Below, piece after piece: positions 24,561 through 36,004 of a stretch of 64,000 bases of DNA. The notes under the pieces are model-generated. The model ran no database searches and had not been told where the DNA came from. It saw nothing but the letters and a program-made list of their open reading frames with translations. The position numbers were made by a program, and so were the translations under genes. Numbering within the stretch: the stretch's first letter is position 1; each line of letters starts with the position of its first letter. The DNA comes from Valencia hispanica (taxonomy: Eukaryota; Chordata; Actinopteri; Cyprinodontiformes; Valenciidae): the NCBI GenBank assembly GCA_963556495.2, contig OY747721.1:8652149-8716148 (forward strand). The letters are read 5' to 3'.

Positions 24561-27500
24561 AATATTGATAAATTAAACTTGAACCTCATCAATAGTTATA
24601 TTAATATCAAATTATTGATAATAAATATTGATGGTTATGTACTTTAGACTTCTGGACAGTTAAAACTTTTAGTGGTCACTTAGAAACTTTTAGATAAAGG
24701 TTTTAAAGTTTGTCTATATAACTGAATTCAGCAATGACAGAGAGGTAGAAGACTGTGACTGTCTCTGGTGAGCGGCTAAAATGATTAAGTAAAATCACAT
24801 CTGTTACTTTAAATGTATTTGTCGAATTTGTGTTGACTATCTGTCACATAGATCACATGAAATTGCATACTCCTTTTTTGTACTTGGCAAAACAATTGCA
24901 GCTCAGAAAGAGTTTGATGATTCATTCAATCAAGGCTTAGTTTACTCACATTGCAATTACACAAATGGTTGATTTAGCAAACCGCTCTTGTGTTGCTCTG
25001 CCAGCTGTCCCTGTGCCTTTCTGTTCATGTTCAGGTTTCGTTATTTTTTTTGCAGTGTACTATACACAATGATTTTTCTCAGATGCCCTTTTTAAGCTGC
25101 CTGATTTAAAGGATTTTACATATTTCAAGTTTTTGTTGTTTCAATATCATGTAGGTTAAATCTCTCCTCATTCTTTTTTCTTATGTCTTTTGACACCGAA
25201 GGCACGATAAGCCAGAAAATTCTTTGAATGGCTCCTGTTAAATTTCTGTCTACAACTGGTGGTCATCAGCCTTCTCTGCATGTCTTGTCTGAAGATGGAT
25301 GTTAATTATGCCATCTGTATCTGGGCAGGGAGCATGAGCCAAAGGAGGAAACGGCAGGAGCAAATGGTGAGAAGGGATGAATGTTTAAAATTTTTCCAGT
25401 TATGATATTAAAGGAGTATAAGATAAAAAGTTACAGTTAATATTTCTAACTTAACATTTTTTGTAGCTCAGATGATAATTGAACTAAGTACTATGATAGT
25501 ATAATTTTTTCTTGAATATACTTTTTTTTTCAATGTTTCTAAATCATCTGAAACCCTTTATTTGAAGTCTCTCTCTCCTTATTTTAGTCCCCTTTAAATT
25601 CACTCAGCCCCTCCTGTGCTCTTCAGTCTTTGTCATGGTTATTGTACACTTATGGTATTTTTTGTGACCCTTTTCAAACTCTCTGTCTGATGATTTTTGA
25701 ATGCACACCCCCATACACAAACCATAAGCATGTTTCCTCTATGTTTTACATACACCGATTACACTGAAACTCGTCCTTGTCCTAAAACACACTTTCAGGA
25801 CGGGTATGCGTTTGTTCAGAATTACACACACATGTAGCCGTCACTTCATTTGTAAAACATGGTCCAGTGGAATTTCCTCTGTTGGTCAAAACGGTTTGAA
25901 TTGCCTCTGCAGGTTTGATCACAAATCGATAAACCATCCTCACAGCTGCCATTTTAAACTGTGTCCGTGCAGTATGTGTGTGTAATGGTTATCTAGCTAG
26001 ATGTTTTCTGCTTCTGCAGCTTTTTTATTTCTCATCCCTTTAATATTTTTTCCTTTACACTTTCGTAAAAGGATGTTTACATGTAATACTTTCTGCAGTC
26101 ATTAGATGGAGATTCTTTACCATATACATATAGTCTTACTGGACAAATTTGTTGCCTTGCTGGCATTTATCTTTTTTATATATTAAAATACATTTTAGGT
26201 CAATATCATGTATAAAGGCTTTGAATGATATGATGATATGAGAGTAAAAATCAAAATATGTTTTTACAGTCCATAAAGATACAGTTTAATGTTCTTCAAC
26301 ACAAATCCAAAGTGTTAAATCCTAAATATTTTTTAACATAAATATGTGTCCTTTAATGTTTTAGACACTGAAGCACTTTATAAATTAAGTAGTTAAATTT
26401 GAAATTCTCTCTGATCAGTGGCACACATTGCTCCTAAAACCTCTGACTAAGTTCAGGCTGACACTGAGCTCCAAAATGGCTGTAAATGCCTTAATTTCCC
26501 TGGAGAGTTTGATATTCTCCTATAATGGTACATTTACTGAAGCTTAAATGAAAACCAGAATAATTATGGTGCCGAATTGCACTTTGTGTGCCCAGTGCTC
26601 AACGAAAACATGGCATGGGAGCTGATGGAAGTCATGTCAAGAACAGATTCGTTAGCTTCGAAGGCTGCAGTGGAGGATGCTTCTGCGATCTTCCAGTGCG
26701 GCTTTTGAAAAATTCCTAATGCATTGAGGTTCTTTCAGCACCTCTTCCCCTTGTCTGAAACTTGATTGCACTCGCAGGCAGCAGCAACACCAGCCACATT
26801 TCTGAACTCAGTAGTCTCTTGGTTCCATTTAATGTTGGCAGGATGTCCTGAGCTCAGCCCGCTACTTGATCTTCAGCACTAAAAATGATTGATGCTGCCT
26901 ATATCCCCTGGGATTAAGCCTCTTTGACCCACCTCAGACTGTTATATTTGGGAAAATGGCCTTGTCTTTTATTGCACTTAAAAAAATAAAATCTGACAGG
27001 CACTTATCTTTATGTACTGCAGATGAATGATATTGGAGAACTTCTGAAAAAGTTAAGCCTCCAGATATGTGAAGATATAAATCTTTTGTACATTATCTTG
27101 TCATATTTGTGATAGCATTCAACCTATTAAGACATAATGCAAGACATAGTTAGAGCAGTCTCTATGCTCAGGGGTCACCTGAAGTTGTTAGACTAAATAT
27201 CTAAATTCAAGTTTAAGTAAATGATGACAGTTTTAAGCTTTTTTACTACATACGAGTGTTCTGTACCAACTGTTAATGAGACCAACACAAATCCTTTCCA
27301 TTCCAGCTTCATTTCTGTGATCCTAATTATCAACATTATTAACAGAAGGTACTCAGTCTATTTTCAAGTTACAGTGATAATAAAAATGTAATTATTGGTA
27401 TTTAAATCAAGTTGATTGAATTGAGTTTCTTGTGCAGTTAAAAATCATGTAGTTGTAACTGAGTGGAAGTCTTTGGACCAGTGTACCTATACCACAGAGA

Positions 27501-28597
27501 AAAACCAAGTGAGACAGCTTTTAAATCCAAAGAAAGCATTATAGTGTGGGATCTTTGCCTGCATCACCTGTGTTTTCTTCCCTCCCAACCTGACACTTTT
27601 GTTAGTGGTTTAGAGACTAAAGTCAGGACAGCTGCTAAGTAAAATGTTTTTTTTGACCGAAGGTTATCAGTTCTTATATTCCTTATATTGCTTTTTATCT
27701 TTCTACACCAAATCTAACCTTGAAAGTTTGGTCTCCTTTTCCAGTTGTTCTCTAAATGGAACCCCACATTGGGTTTTGAATTGCAGTCAGCACATTTGTT
27801 CATTCCTACGTCCCTGTTTTGCCCTGCTCAAAGTGCTTTTTGTTCTTAAAGCTTATTTCTCTTAAGTGAAGTGTGAACACCTTTTCTACATTTAAAAAAA
27901 GTTAAGCTGTTTGATAAATGCAAAGAGCTTGCATAGAAATACTGGACAGAACTACCCACGGCTTTTACAAATTTATAACAAAGCATCTTTCTCTTTGATG
28001 GCTTGTTATTATATTCTTTATTTACACATTCAGACACAACATTAACTGATGTGAAATTCTAGGCATCAATCCAATTTCTCTAAAATATTTAAAAATGTCC
28101 CTGTTGCCCCTGTAGAACAAGTCTATTCCACTTCTGTACCTTTGTTCAGACAAAAAATGCTTTAAATCCTGGGAATCATATTTGCTAAAAAACATTAAAT
28201 GTCAGCTAAAACCTATATTGACGGATTAGCTTTACAAAGCTTTACAAAAACAAGGAATCAGAAATCTACATGGGCAATGTAGTAATCAATTGCAAGTTTG
28301 TATCTGCAAAAGTACTGCTACCAGTCACATAGACGCACCTACATGCTAACTTACTTGTTAAGTTGACATAAACAGTGTGCCCATGAACATAGACAAACAT
28401 TTTTGGCACATTTGGTACCTCATAATACAGAGGAGCTGAAGGTGACGTGTTGAAGTCCAAACCAAATATCAGAATGGGGAAGAAAGAGCATTTGTAGAAA
28501 TAAGTGCCTTGCTAAATCTGCTACAACATGTGATGGGATCATGCACTGAAAAAAGAGAAACATTGCTGTTGTTCATTCAATACGTTTTTTGCAATTC
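24561..28597. other. Unassigned, mostly single-copy-looking sequence
   Basis: About 4 kb without a recognisable transposon, the longest such stretch next to the LINE region. One short open segment at 25211-25353 is listed separately. The 26560-26900 stretch is less AT-rich and could be a conserved non-coding element, but that cannot be judged without comparison. Confidence 0.45.
25211..25353 (+). other. Candidate short exon with hydrophobic leader
   Basis: After a TAA at 25208 the frame is open to 25398. It reads W-L-L-L-N-F-C-L-Q-L-V-V-I-S-L-L-C-M, a hydrophobic stretch like a signal peptide or membrane segment, and then a basic SMSQRRKRQEQM segment ending at 25364. A GTGAGA resembling a splice donor follows immediately at 25365. 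No ATG precedes the hydrophobic run in this frame, although another frame has an ATG at 25228. I do not recognise the protein. It may be chance; listed because it is the most exon-like segment in the gene-poor interval. Confidence 0.2.
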
Positions 28598-29298
28598 AAT
28601 TCAATTTCAATTCAGTTTATTTATATAGCGCCAATTCACAACAGATGTCATCTCAAGGCACTTAACAAGAAGTCATTTCAATACAATTATACAAACATTC
28701 CAATCAGTTAAAAAGTTTCCTATTTAAGGAATCCCAGCAGATTGCGTCAGTCATTGGCGTGAGGTTGGGCAGATATCCAACCACAGCAATCCTTCAGCAA
28801 TCCCTCATACTGAGCAAGCATGTAGCGACAGTGGAGAGGAAAAACTCCCCTTTAACAGGAAGAAACCTCCAACAGAACCAGGCTCAGTAGGAACGGCCAT
28901 CTGCCACGACCGTCTGGGGGTTTGAGAAGACAGAGCAGAACACAGAAGGAACAGAAGATCCGATATAAGAGAACTTTCTATTTTACAGAAAGTAAAAAGT
29001 TGATAACAGGACACAGTGGATGTTCAGTTACTGAGAGGATCATCCCAGTCGATGCCCCCCGTCCAACAGGGCATTGCAGCCAAGCAGGATACCAGACCAG
29101 GTATATCTTTGATGGGGAGAAAAACACTGAGAGAAAACAAAGTTAACAGTCGAAATAACAGAATGTACTGTAATACAACTGGAGAGTCGTAGGAGAAAAG
29201 GAAGTAGCAGAGTGAAGAAAATTGGTACGTCTGTCCTCCAGCAGTCTAAGCCTATAGCAGCATAACTACAGAGATAGCACAGGATGACCTTAGCCACT

Positions 29299-32061
29299 CT
29301 AACTATAAGCTTTATCAAAAAGGAAAGTTTTAAGCCTGGCCTTAAAAGTAAACAGAGTGTCTGCCTCACGGACTAAAGCTGGGAGCTGGTTCCACAGGAG
29401 AGGAGCCTGATAACTAAAAGATCTGCCTCCCATTCTACTTTTAGAGATCCTAGGAACTACAAGTAAACCTGCAGTCTGAGAGCGAAGGGCTCTGTTAGGA
29501 ACATATGGAACAATTAGATCTCTGATGTATGATGGAGCTTGATTATTAAGGGCTTTGTATGTAAGAAGAAGGATCTTAAATTCTATTCTGGATTTAACAG
29601 GGAGCCAATGAAGGGAAGCTAAAACAGGAGAAATGTGATCTCTCTTTTTAATATTCATCAGAACTCTTGCTGCCGCATTTTGGATCAACTGAAGGCTTTT
29701 AATGGCATTTTGTGGACTTCCTGATAGTAAAGAATTACAGTAGTCCAGCCTTGAGGTAACAAATGCATGGACTAGTTTCTCAGCATCACTCCTGGACAGG
29801 ATGTTTCTAATTTTAGCAATATTCCAGAGGTGAAAGAAAGAAATCCTAGAAACCTGTTTAATATGGGATTTAAATGTCAAGTCTTGGTCAAAAATAACGC
29901 CGAGGTTCTTTACGTTATTACTGGGGGCCAATTTAATGCCATCCAGATGAAGTGATTGACTAATCAGTTTCTGTTTAAGAACTTCTGGTCCAAAGACAGC
30001 AACTTCTGTCTTGTCAGAATTTAAAAGCAAAAAGTTTAGGGTCATCCATGCTTTTATGTCTTCCAGACATGCCTGTAATCTACCTAACTGACTGGGTTCA
30101 TCAGGATTTATGGATAAATATAGTTGTGTATCATCGGCATAGCTGTGGAAATTTATCCCATGCTGTCTAATGATTCTACCAATTGGAAGCATATATATGG
30201 TGAAAAGAATTGGTCCAAGGACAGAACCCTGTGGAACTCCACAAGTAACCCTTGAGAGTGAAGATGATTTATCATTTAGATGAACAAACTGGAATCTATC
30301 AGACAAATATGATTTATACCAGCCTAGTGCTGTTCCTTTGATCCCTGCAACATGTTCAAGCCTTTCTAAGAGAATATTATGATCGACTGTGTCAAAAGCA
30401 GCACTGAGATCTAACAAAACCAGAACAGACACCAGTCCATTATCTGAGGCCATGAGAATATCATTAGTAACCTTCACCAGTGCTGTTTCAGTGCTATGAT
30501 GAGCTCTAAAACCTGACTGAAACTCTTCAAACAGCTCGTTACTGTTTAGATGTTCACAGACTTGATTAGCAACTATTTTCTCAAGGACTTTGGATAAGAA
30601 AGGAAGGTTAGATATAGGTCTGTAATTCACTAAGTCATCTTGATCAAGGGAAGGTTTCTTGAGTAAAGGTTTAATTACAGCTAAAACAGGAGAAATGTGA
30701 TCTCTCTTTTTAATATTCATCAGAACTCTTGCTGCCGCATTTTGGATCAACTGAAGGCTTTTAATGGCATTTTGTGGACTTCCTGATAGTAAAGAATTAC
30801 AGTAGTCCAGCCTTGAGGTAACAAATGCATGGACTAGTTTCTCAGCATCACTCCTGGACAGGATGTTTCTAATTTTAGCAATATTCCGGAGGTGAAAGAA
30901 AGAAATCCTAGAAACCTGTTTAATATGGGATTTAAATGTCAAGTCTTGGTCAAAAATAACGCTGAGGTTCTTTACGTTATTACTGGGGGCCAATTTAATG
31001 CCATCCAGATGAAGTGATTGACTAATCAGTTTCTGTTTAAGAACTTCTGGTCCAAAGACAGCAACTTCTGTCTTGTCAGAATTTAAAAGCAAAAAGTTTA
31101 GGGTCATCCATGCTTTTATGTCTTCCAGACATGCCTGTAATCTACCTAACTGACTGGGTTCATCAGGATTTATGGATAAATATAGTTGTGTATCATCGGC
31201 ATAGCTGTGGAAATTTATCCCATGCTGTCTAATGATTCTACCAATTGGAAGCATATATATGGTGAAAAGAATTGGTCCAAGGACAGAACCCTGTGGAACT
31301 CCACAAGTAACCCTTGAGAGTGAAGATGATTTATCATTTAGATGAACAAACTGGAATCTATCAGACAAATATGATTTATACCAGCCTAGTGCTGTTCCTT
31401 TGATCCCTGCAACATGTTCAAGCCTTTCTAAGAGAATATTATGATCGACTGTGTCAAAAGCAGCACTGAGATCTAACAAAACCAGAACAGACACCAGTCC
31501 ATTATCTGAGGCCATGAGAATATCATTAGTAACCTTCACCAGTGCTGTTTCAGTGCTATGATGAGCTCTAAAACCTGACTGAAACTCTTCAAACAGCTCG
31601 TTACTGTTTAGATGTTCACAGACTTGATTAGCAACTATTTTCTCAAGGACTTTGGATAAGAAAGGAAGGTTAGATATAGGTCTGTAATTCACTAAGTCAT
31701 CTTGATCAAGGGAAGGTTTCTTGAGTAAAGGTTTAATTACAGCTATTTTAAATTCCTTTGGTACGTATCCGTTTACTAAGGATAGATTCATCATATCCAA
31801 AATGGGGCCAGGAACCAAATGGAACACTTCTTTAAATAATTTGGTTGAGATTGGGTCCAAAATACAAGTTGAAGGTTTAGATGAGGCTAATATTTTTGAT
31901 AATTCTGAAAGCTCGACTGAATCAAAACAGCCTAAGCAATACTGAGGTTCTACAGTTCTTTCCGATACTGACTCATTTACTGAGGAAGAAGTAATCATGT
32001 TTGGGAGGGTGCCAATGATTTTATTTTTAATAAAATTTATTTTATTTATGAAGAATCTCAT
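29299..32061 (-). CDS. L2-like LINE reverse transcriptase with duplicated RT core (920 aa)
   Basis: Encodes the polymerase that copies LINE RNA at the nicked target. The open frame starts at ATG 32061 only because of an upstream frameshift; in an intact element it would be continuous with the endonuclease. In residues 1-106 lies the region before the RT. Residues about 107-460 form one RT core (LLDLSAAFD with Asp about 197, CGVPQGSVLGP about 253-263, YADD about 287-290, then the thumb up to HISPVL). Residues about 461-814 repeat that core with the same motifs (second YADD about 641-644). Residues 815-920 are the single C-terminal end, SLHWLPV to LFDKAYS. The two copies differ at two residues I could see (S/G in the NL-x-VIF segment and R/W in FHL-x-NI). 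The usual protein has only one core. Activity is unlikely. Confidence 0.9.
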   Translation of the reverse strand: MRFFINKINFIKNKIIGTLPNMITSSSVNESVSERTVEPQYCLGCFDSVELSELSKILASSKPSTCILDPISTKLFKEVFHLVPGPILDMMNLSLVNGYVPKEFKIAVIKPLLKKPSLDQDDLVNYRPISNLPFLSKVLEKIVANQVCEHLNSNELFEEFQSGFRAHHSTETALVKVTNDILMASDNGLVSVLVLLDLSAAFDTVDHNILLERLEHVAGIKGTALGWYKSYLSDRFQFVHLNDKSSSLSRVTCGVPQGSVLGPILFTIYMLPIGRIIRQHGINFHSYADDTQLYLSINPDEPSQLGRLQACLEDIKAWMTLNFLLLNSDKTEVAVFGPEVLKQKLISQSLHLDGIKLAPSNNVKNLSVIFDQDLTFKSHIKQVSRISFFHLRNIAKIRNILSRSDAEKLVHAFVTSRLDYCNSLLSGSPQNAIKSLQLIQNAAARVLMNIKKRDHISPVLAVIKPLLKKPSLDQDDLVNYRPISNLPFLSKVLEKIVANQVCEHLNSNELFEEFQSGFRAHHSTETALVKVTNDILMASDNGLVSVLVLLDLSAAFDTVDHNILLERLEHVAGIKGTALGWYKSYLSDRFQFVHLNDKSSSLSRVTCGVPQGSVLGPILFTIYMLPIGRIIRQHGINFHSYADDTQLYLSINPDEPSQLGRLQACLEDIKAWMTLNFLLLNSDKTEVAVFGPEVLKQKLISQSLHLDGIKLAPSNNVKNLGVIFDQDLTFKSHIKQVSRISFFHLWNIAKIRNILSRSDAEKLVHAFVTSRLDYCNSLLSGSPQNAIKSLQLIQNAAARVLMNIKKRDHISPVLASLHWLPVKSRIEFKILLLTYKALNNQAPSYIRDLIVPYVPNRALRSQTAGLLVVPRISKSRMGGRSFSYQAPLLWNQLPALVREADTLFTFKARLKTFLFDKAYS
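29617..31744. repeat. In-frame 1062-bp tandem duplication in LINE RT
   Basis: The segment 29617-30682 is repeated at 30679-31744 with a constant offset of 1062 bases (354 codons). Both junctions share AGCT (29617 and 30679; the outer end at about 31741). The flank after the first unit switches from the RT thumb back to the RT start. Only scattered single-base differences are visible (for example CCGAGGTTC/CTGAGGTTC and TTCCAGAGG/TTCCGGAGG). It is either a recent unequal event or template switch, or an assembly artefact. Confidence 0.95.
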
Positions 32062-33186
32062 AAAATCATCACTGCTAAGAGCTGGGGGAATATTTTGCTC
32101 AACAGAGCTATGACTCTATGTGTAAGTTTGGCAACTGTACTAAAAAGAAACCTAGGATTGTTTTTATTCGCCTCTATTAATGATGAAAAATATGCTGTTC
32201 TAGCTTGTCGAAGGGTCTTTTTATACAGCAGTAGACTGTTATTCCAGGTTAAATAGGAATCCTCTAGATGTGTAGAGCGCCATTTTCTCTCCAACTTCCT
32301 AGTATTCTGCTTTAAAGTACGCAACTCTGCGTTAAACCAAGGAGTCAGCCTCCTATGGCTAGCCACTTTCTTTTTTAATGGGGCTACACTATCTAATGCC
32401 AAACGCAATGAGGACGTAATGCTATGAACCAGATCATCAATTTCTGAAGGGTTAGAGATGGAATTGCTGCCATCCACTGTGTTACTCTGAGACACTGAGG
32501 AAAGTAAGAATGGTACAGTTTCTTTAAAAATTGTTACAGCATTGTCTGATAAAGTTCTACTATAATGAAATTTTCTTTCAGATTTAAGATGGTCAGTTAA
32601 AGTAAATTCAAAAGTTATCAAGAAGTGGTCAGACAGGACCGGGTTATGTGGGTGGACTGTTATTTCCTCACACTCAATACCGTATGTCAGTACAAGGTCC
32701 AAAGTGTGTTTACCCGAGTAGGTTGATCCCTGTACTTTTTGAGTAAAGCCAATTGAGTCTAAAATAGCATTAAAGGCTGCATTTAGGCTATCACTTTCAG
32801 TATCCACATGAATATTGAAGTCCCCCACTATAATAACCCTATCAGTATTTAATACTATATCAGATAAAAAATGTGAGATCTGATCCAAGAATTGAGAGTA
32901 AGTGCCTGGTGGACGATGCAAAACCACAAACAAAAATGGTCTTAATGTTTTGCAACTTGGATGAGGAAAATTAAGGGTTAGATGCTCAAAAGAACTGTAG
33001 CTATCAATTGGTCTGGGACTAATTAGTAAATCAGAACGGAAAATGGCTGCAACTCCTCCTCCTCGCCCAGTATTTCTAGGAATGTGAAAATTTAAATGAC
33101 TGGAAGGAGTTGACTCATTTATACTGACATAATCCTCCTGCTGCAACCAGGTTTCAGTAAATAAATTAAATTGTCCAGTACAATTT
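32058..33186 (-). CDS. L2-like LINE endonuclease (APE type), partial
   Basis: Apurinic-endonuclease-like domain that nicks target DNA for LINE insertion. The frame is open from the LINE's broken 5' edge (about 33186) to 32058. Motifs in order: TETWLQQ at the start, GRGGGVA (about 33065), LHRPPG with SQFLDQ (about 32920), IVGDFNIHVD (about 32820), THTLDLVLTYG-type segment (about 32700) and SDHFLI (about 32625). These are the standard endonuclease blocks, including the catalytic GDFN and SDH. After the RRLTPWFN linker the frame is lost about 50 codons before the RT ORF, at a CACATAGAGTCAT site near 32115 where an extra AG would explain the shift. No true start codon is present; the first-ORF part is missing. 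Confidence 0.88.
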
Positions 33187-33483
33187 AAATAATACAGATA
33201 GAGTCATGTGAGATAATTAAAAAATTTTTATTGATGTAATTGTGTAATATAAATCAACAGTTATTTACAATAGTTAAATTAACATTTGTTTATTGAGGAC
33301 TCCTTGCGCATGCGTCGTTTCATGTTAGAACTTCCAATGGGGGGCAGTACTGACAACAACCTCACTTGACTCTGCTCAATTAACACAGCAGAAATATCAA
33401 GACATGTGCTCTGGAAGTTTCTTGCATTGCAACAACTGACCAAGACCGAGACCGTGACTCTGGGCTGTGCCATCCCAGCCATT
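33187..33483. other. Flank between LINE and inverted repeat
   Basis: No gene. The stretch from about 33270 may belong to the same element as the palindrome that follows. Confidence 0.4.
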
Positions 33484-33677
33484 CCCCTGTTCGTCCAGCC
33501 GTTCTCTGAGTCTGGCGACCCCATTTGTAGCTTTAGTTTAGCGTGAATCATTGAATTGGATTAGACCGTTAGCACCTAATGCGAATTGCTAATGGTTTAA
33601 TCCGATTCAATGATTCATGCTAAACTAAAGCCACAAATAGGGTCGCCAAACTCAGAGAACGGTTGGATGAACAGAGG
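33484..33677. repeat. 91-bp-arm inverted repeat (foldback)
   Basis: Arms 33484-33574 and 33587-33677 are reverse complements at roughly nine of ten positions, around a 12-base spacer. Blocks such as CCGTTCTCTGAG, TAGTTTAGC and GAATCATTGAAT in the left arm recur inverted in the right arm. It is probably the core of a foldback MITE. A TGTGTCCCTTTAAA at 33744-33757 could be its outer end. Confidence 0.85.
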
Positions 33678-34400
33678 AAAGGTAAAACTCAATTGTTTAA
33701 CTCGAGGGGAGGTGGAAAATGAGCATATTTGCCCAAATAGTGGTGTGTCCCTTTAAAGATTGTTCAAACTCCAAATCCATAAATATATATTTTTTTTACT
33801 TTTGCATTTGTAACCCTACAAAATATTATCCTGACCACTGTTTGAATAAAAAGTCAAACGATGCCAATGTGTTATGAAATTATTTCGAAAATTAGGACAA
33901 AATAAAATAATTGATTAGTATAAGCAGATTGAATTTAACCATAAAAAGTATATTGATCCAATGTAGAATTTTAAATTGGCCCAGAAATCATAATTAATGC
34001 TTTTAAATTGACTCAATGAACTTTTGAACATTAAACCAACTAGAAATTTTTAAATTTTATTAATGAATGTTTTATTAATTGGTTCTACAAGAAAAAGTTC
34101 ATTATCTCAATCAACATTTTCTTGTTGAGCCAATCACAATATTTACATGTAAATTATTACTATACAAATTGTAGGTTAAGTCAATGTTAAAAGATTTTCT
34201 GTGTGTCATCCCCCTTACAGAAGTGAGAAGACCCCAGAAGTGGGAATACCAACACCCCTACGACAACAACACAGCAGCAACTACACGTGTAACACAAACA
34301 GTACAGTACTTACGAAATGTACTGTACTGCACGCTATAGGCCAACTGGAAGAATCCCCACATGAAAGGGCACATATTGCCACATACTGTATGATTGCAGA
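33678..34400. other. Unassigned sequence
   Basis: No gene recognised. It contains TTAAAGGGACACACC-type sequence (inverted, about 33744-33757), which may terminate the foldback element. Confidence 0.4.
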
Positions 34401-34404
34401 GCTG

Positions 34405-34475
34405 AAGCTCAACCCCCAAGAACCCAAAGAGGATTAAGCAGGTATAAAAAATGCATGGATGGATGAATGACTCAT
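34405..34475 (+). mobile_element. RTE/Rex3-like LINE 3' tail
   Basis: The phrase CCCAAAGAGGATTAAGCAGG, then TATAAAAAATGCATGGATGG and ATGAATG, matches the usual fish RTE-type tail in which an AGGATAAGCGG-like block precedes an (ATGG)n repeat. Only the 3' terminus is recognisable. Confidence 0.55.
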
Positions 34476-35724
34476 GCATTATGATACACTTTTACACTGA
34501 TCATTCACTCATTCTTTCATTTATTCATTAACATGTTCTGTTCAACCAAAGCACAGATGAGTCAAATTATGTTTGTATTTTATTGCCATGTAATTGCATG
34601 TTTCATGGTAAAGCTTCACATGCAGTGTAAAGGAAAATTATCTTTACATTTGCTTTTACACCTTTAGACGATGTTTCGACTTATTTTCACTAACGTGTAA
34701 TTTGTGTTTAGGTGTAAAAACTAGCAGATAGATACAAAGCACCTCACCTTGCCTGCAGATGTATTGCAGGATCTGCTGCCAGCAGGATCTGGCATAAACT
34801 ATCTCCCAGGTTCTTTTGCAACTACCTCAAGGGGGGAGAAAAAGCTGCATGAGTCCTTTTCATAAATAACAAAGAAATTAGTGTTGAAAATATAGTTTTT
34901 TGCATGCAAGTGTTAGCATGTAGCTCTGCAGGTGACGCCTCAGAAGAAAGGAGAAAATAAAGTAAAATATGATGAGTTGGAAGTGAGAATGAGCTTTTTC
35001 TGGCTAACTGCAAATACACTTTGTGTGTATCGCTGCTTCATCCATAGCAGTATGGACTTTCACACTCAAACCTCTTTTACCTCATGGTGGGAAAATCATT
35101 ATTTCCAGCTTCTATTCAATAGTCAAATTAGTTTTTTGACAGTTCATTTATGTTGCCACTTTGCATCTCATGTTCACTCGTCGACTAAAAGTCCCAGAGT
35201 CACCTCATCACCCTGTCATTGACTTTTCTTATCCTTGTAAGTTAAATAGACCACACTCAGGGAGTACTTTCGTGAACTTGGTCCATCATCAGTGGCTCAC
35301 ATCAATCTGGACAATCAAATATGTTTTTCATTTTCTTCATTCCCATTGTAGAATTTTACTTCAGCTCACAGAAATGATGGAAAATGGAAATCAACCTGCT
35401 GAACATTGAAAACGGACCTCTCAGGACCATGGATATCATAGATGACTGAAGTATGCTAGCTGCCATATTCTATTCATTAGTAAAATGTCAAGCTTCCTTA
35501 TTTCACATAATGCATAAAGATATTTTATGTTATGCAAAAATACATTAGATATTATATATATATATAAAAGAAACATGTATTTTTTAAATATTTATTCAAA
35601 ACTATGGTTTGAAGAAGTAAACTGATTATGAAATATAACTTTTCTAATAGCTCAAAAAATAGCATTTTAGTAAGTGAGTATTTCTGGGCATGCTTCAGCT
35701 TGTAAACATATTCAATCACCTTTT
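34476..35724. other. Unassigned sequence
   Basis: AT-rich. Includes a short (AT)n run near 35554-35568. Open frames of 65-96 codons at 34822-35409 overlap on both strands and show no family signature. Confidence 0.5.
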
Positions 35725-36000
35725 GGATTTTTTATATTTTGTCATATCACGACCACAGAGTTTTTACCACAGTGTATTTTTCTGGTAATTTCAGTGACAG
35801 AGCAACACAAAAAATGTGTTTATTAAATGGTACTAATAAAAACTGTTCTTTTGAAAGGTGAACCTCTACTCTAATCTCCTGTCTTTTGCAATTTCTGACA
35901 GCTTTTCTTCCAGAATTGCCCTGTATTTAGCTCTATTTGTCTCCTCATCAAAACTGGCCAGCTTACCTGTGACTGAAGAACAGTATCCCCAATAGCATAG
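35725..36000 (-). mobile_element. Decayed Tc1-like element, left piece
   Basis: Starts with terminal-repeat-like sequence (TTTTGTCATATCACGACCAC, then GTGACAGAGCAACACAAAAA). It runs into a transposase segment parallel to 19919-20060 of the Tc1 element: GTGAACCTCTACTCTAATC, then TCTTCCAGAATTGCCCTGTA, then CTGGCCAGCTTACCTGT. It breaks off at about 36000. The continuation is found at 38533. Confidence 0.7.
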
Positions 36001-36004
36001 AGAC

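Larger units (their letters stand above)
28598..33186 (-). mobile_element. L2-like LINE, 5' truncated, with internal RT duplication
   Basis: The minus-strand 3' end is at 28598 (AATTCAATTCAATTTCAATT tail, then GCGCTATATAAATAAACTGA in reverse sense). A 3' UTR of about 700 bases follows, then reverse transcriptase (29299-32061) and endonuclease (about 32058-33186, open at the 5' side). No first ORF is present, so it is 5' truncated as most LINE copies are. It is much better preserved than the other L2-like copies here: one 2-base frameshift between endonuclease and RT, plus the tandem duplication. Assignment to the L2 group of the CR1/L2 lineage is from the LLDLSAAFDTVDH and YADDTQLYL motifs. 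Confidence 0.92.

Noticed and set aside
32877..33146. Start codon for the LINE endonuclease at 33146
   Set aside because: The codon there is TTG and the frame continues upstream into recognisable endonuclease sequence, so the ORF is 5' truncated rather than starting here.
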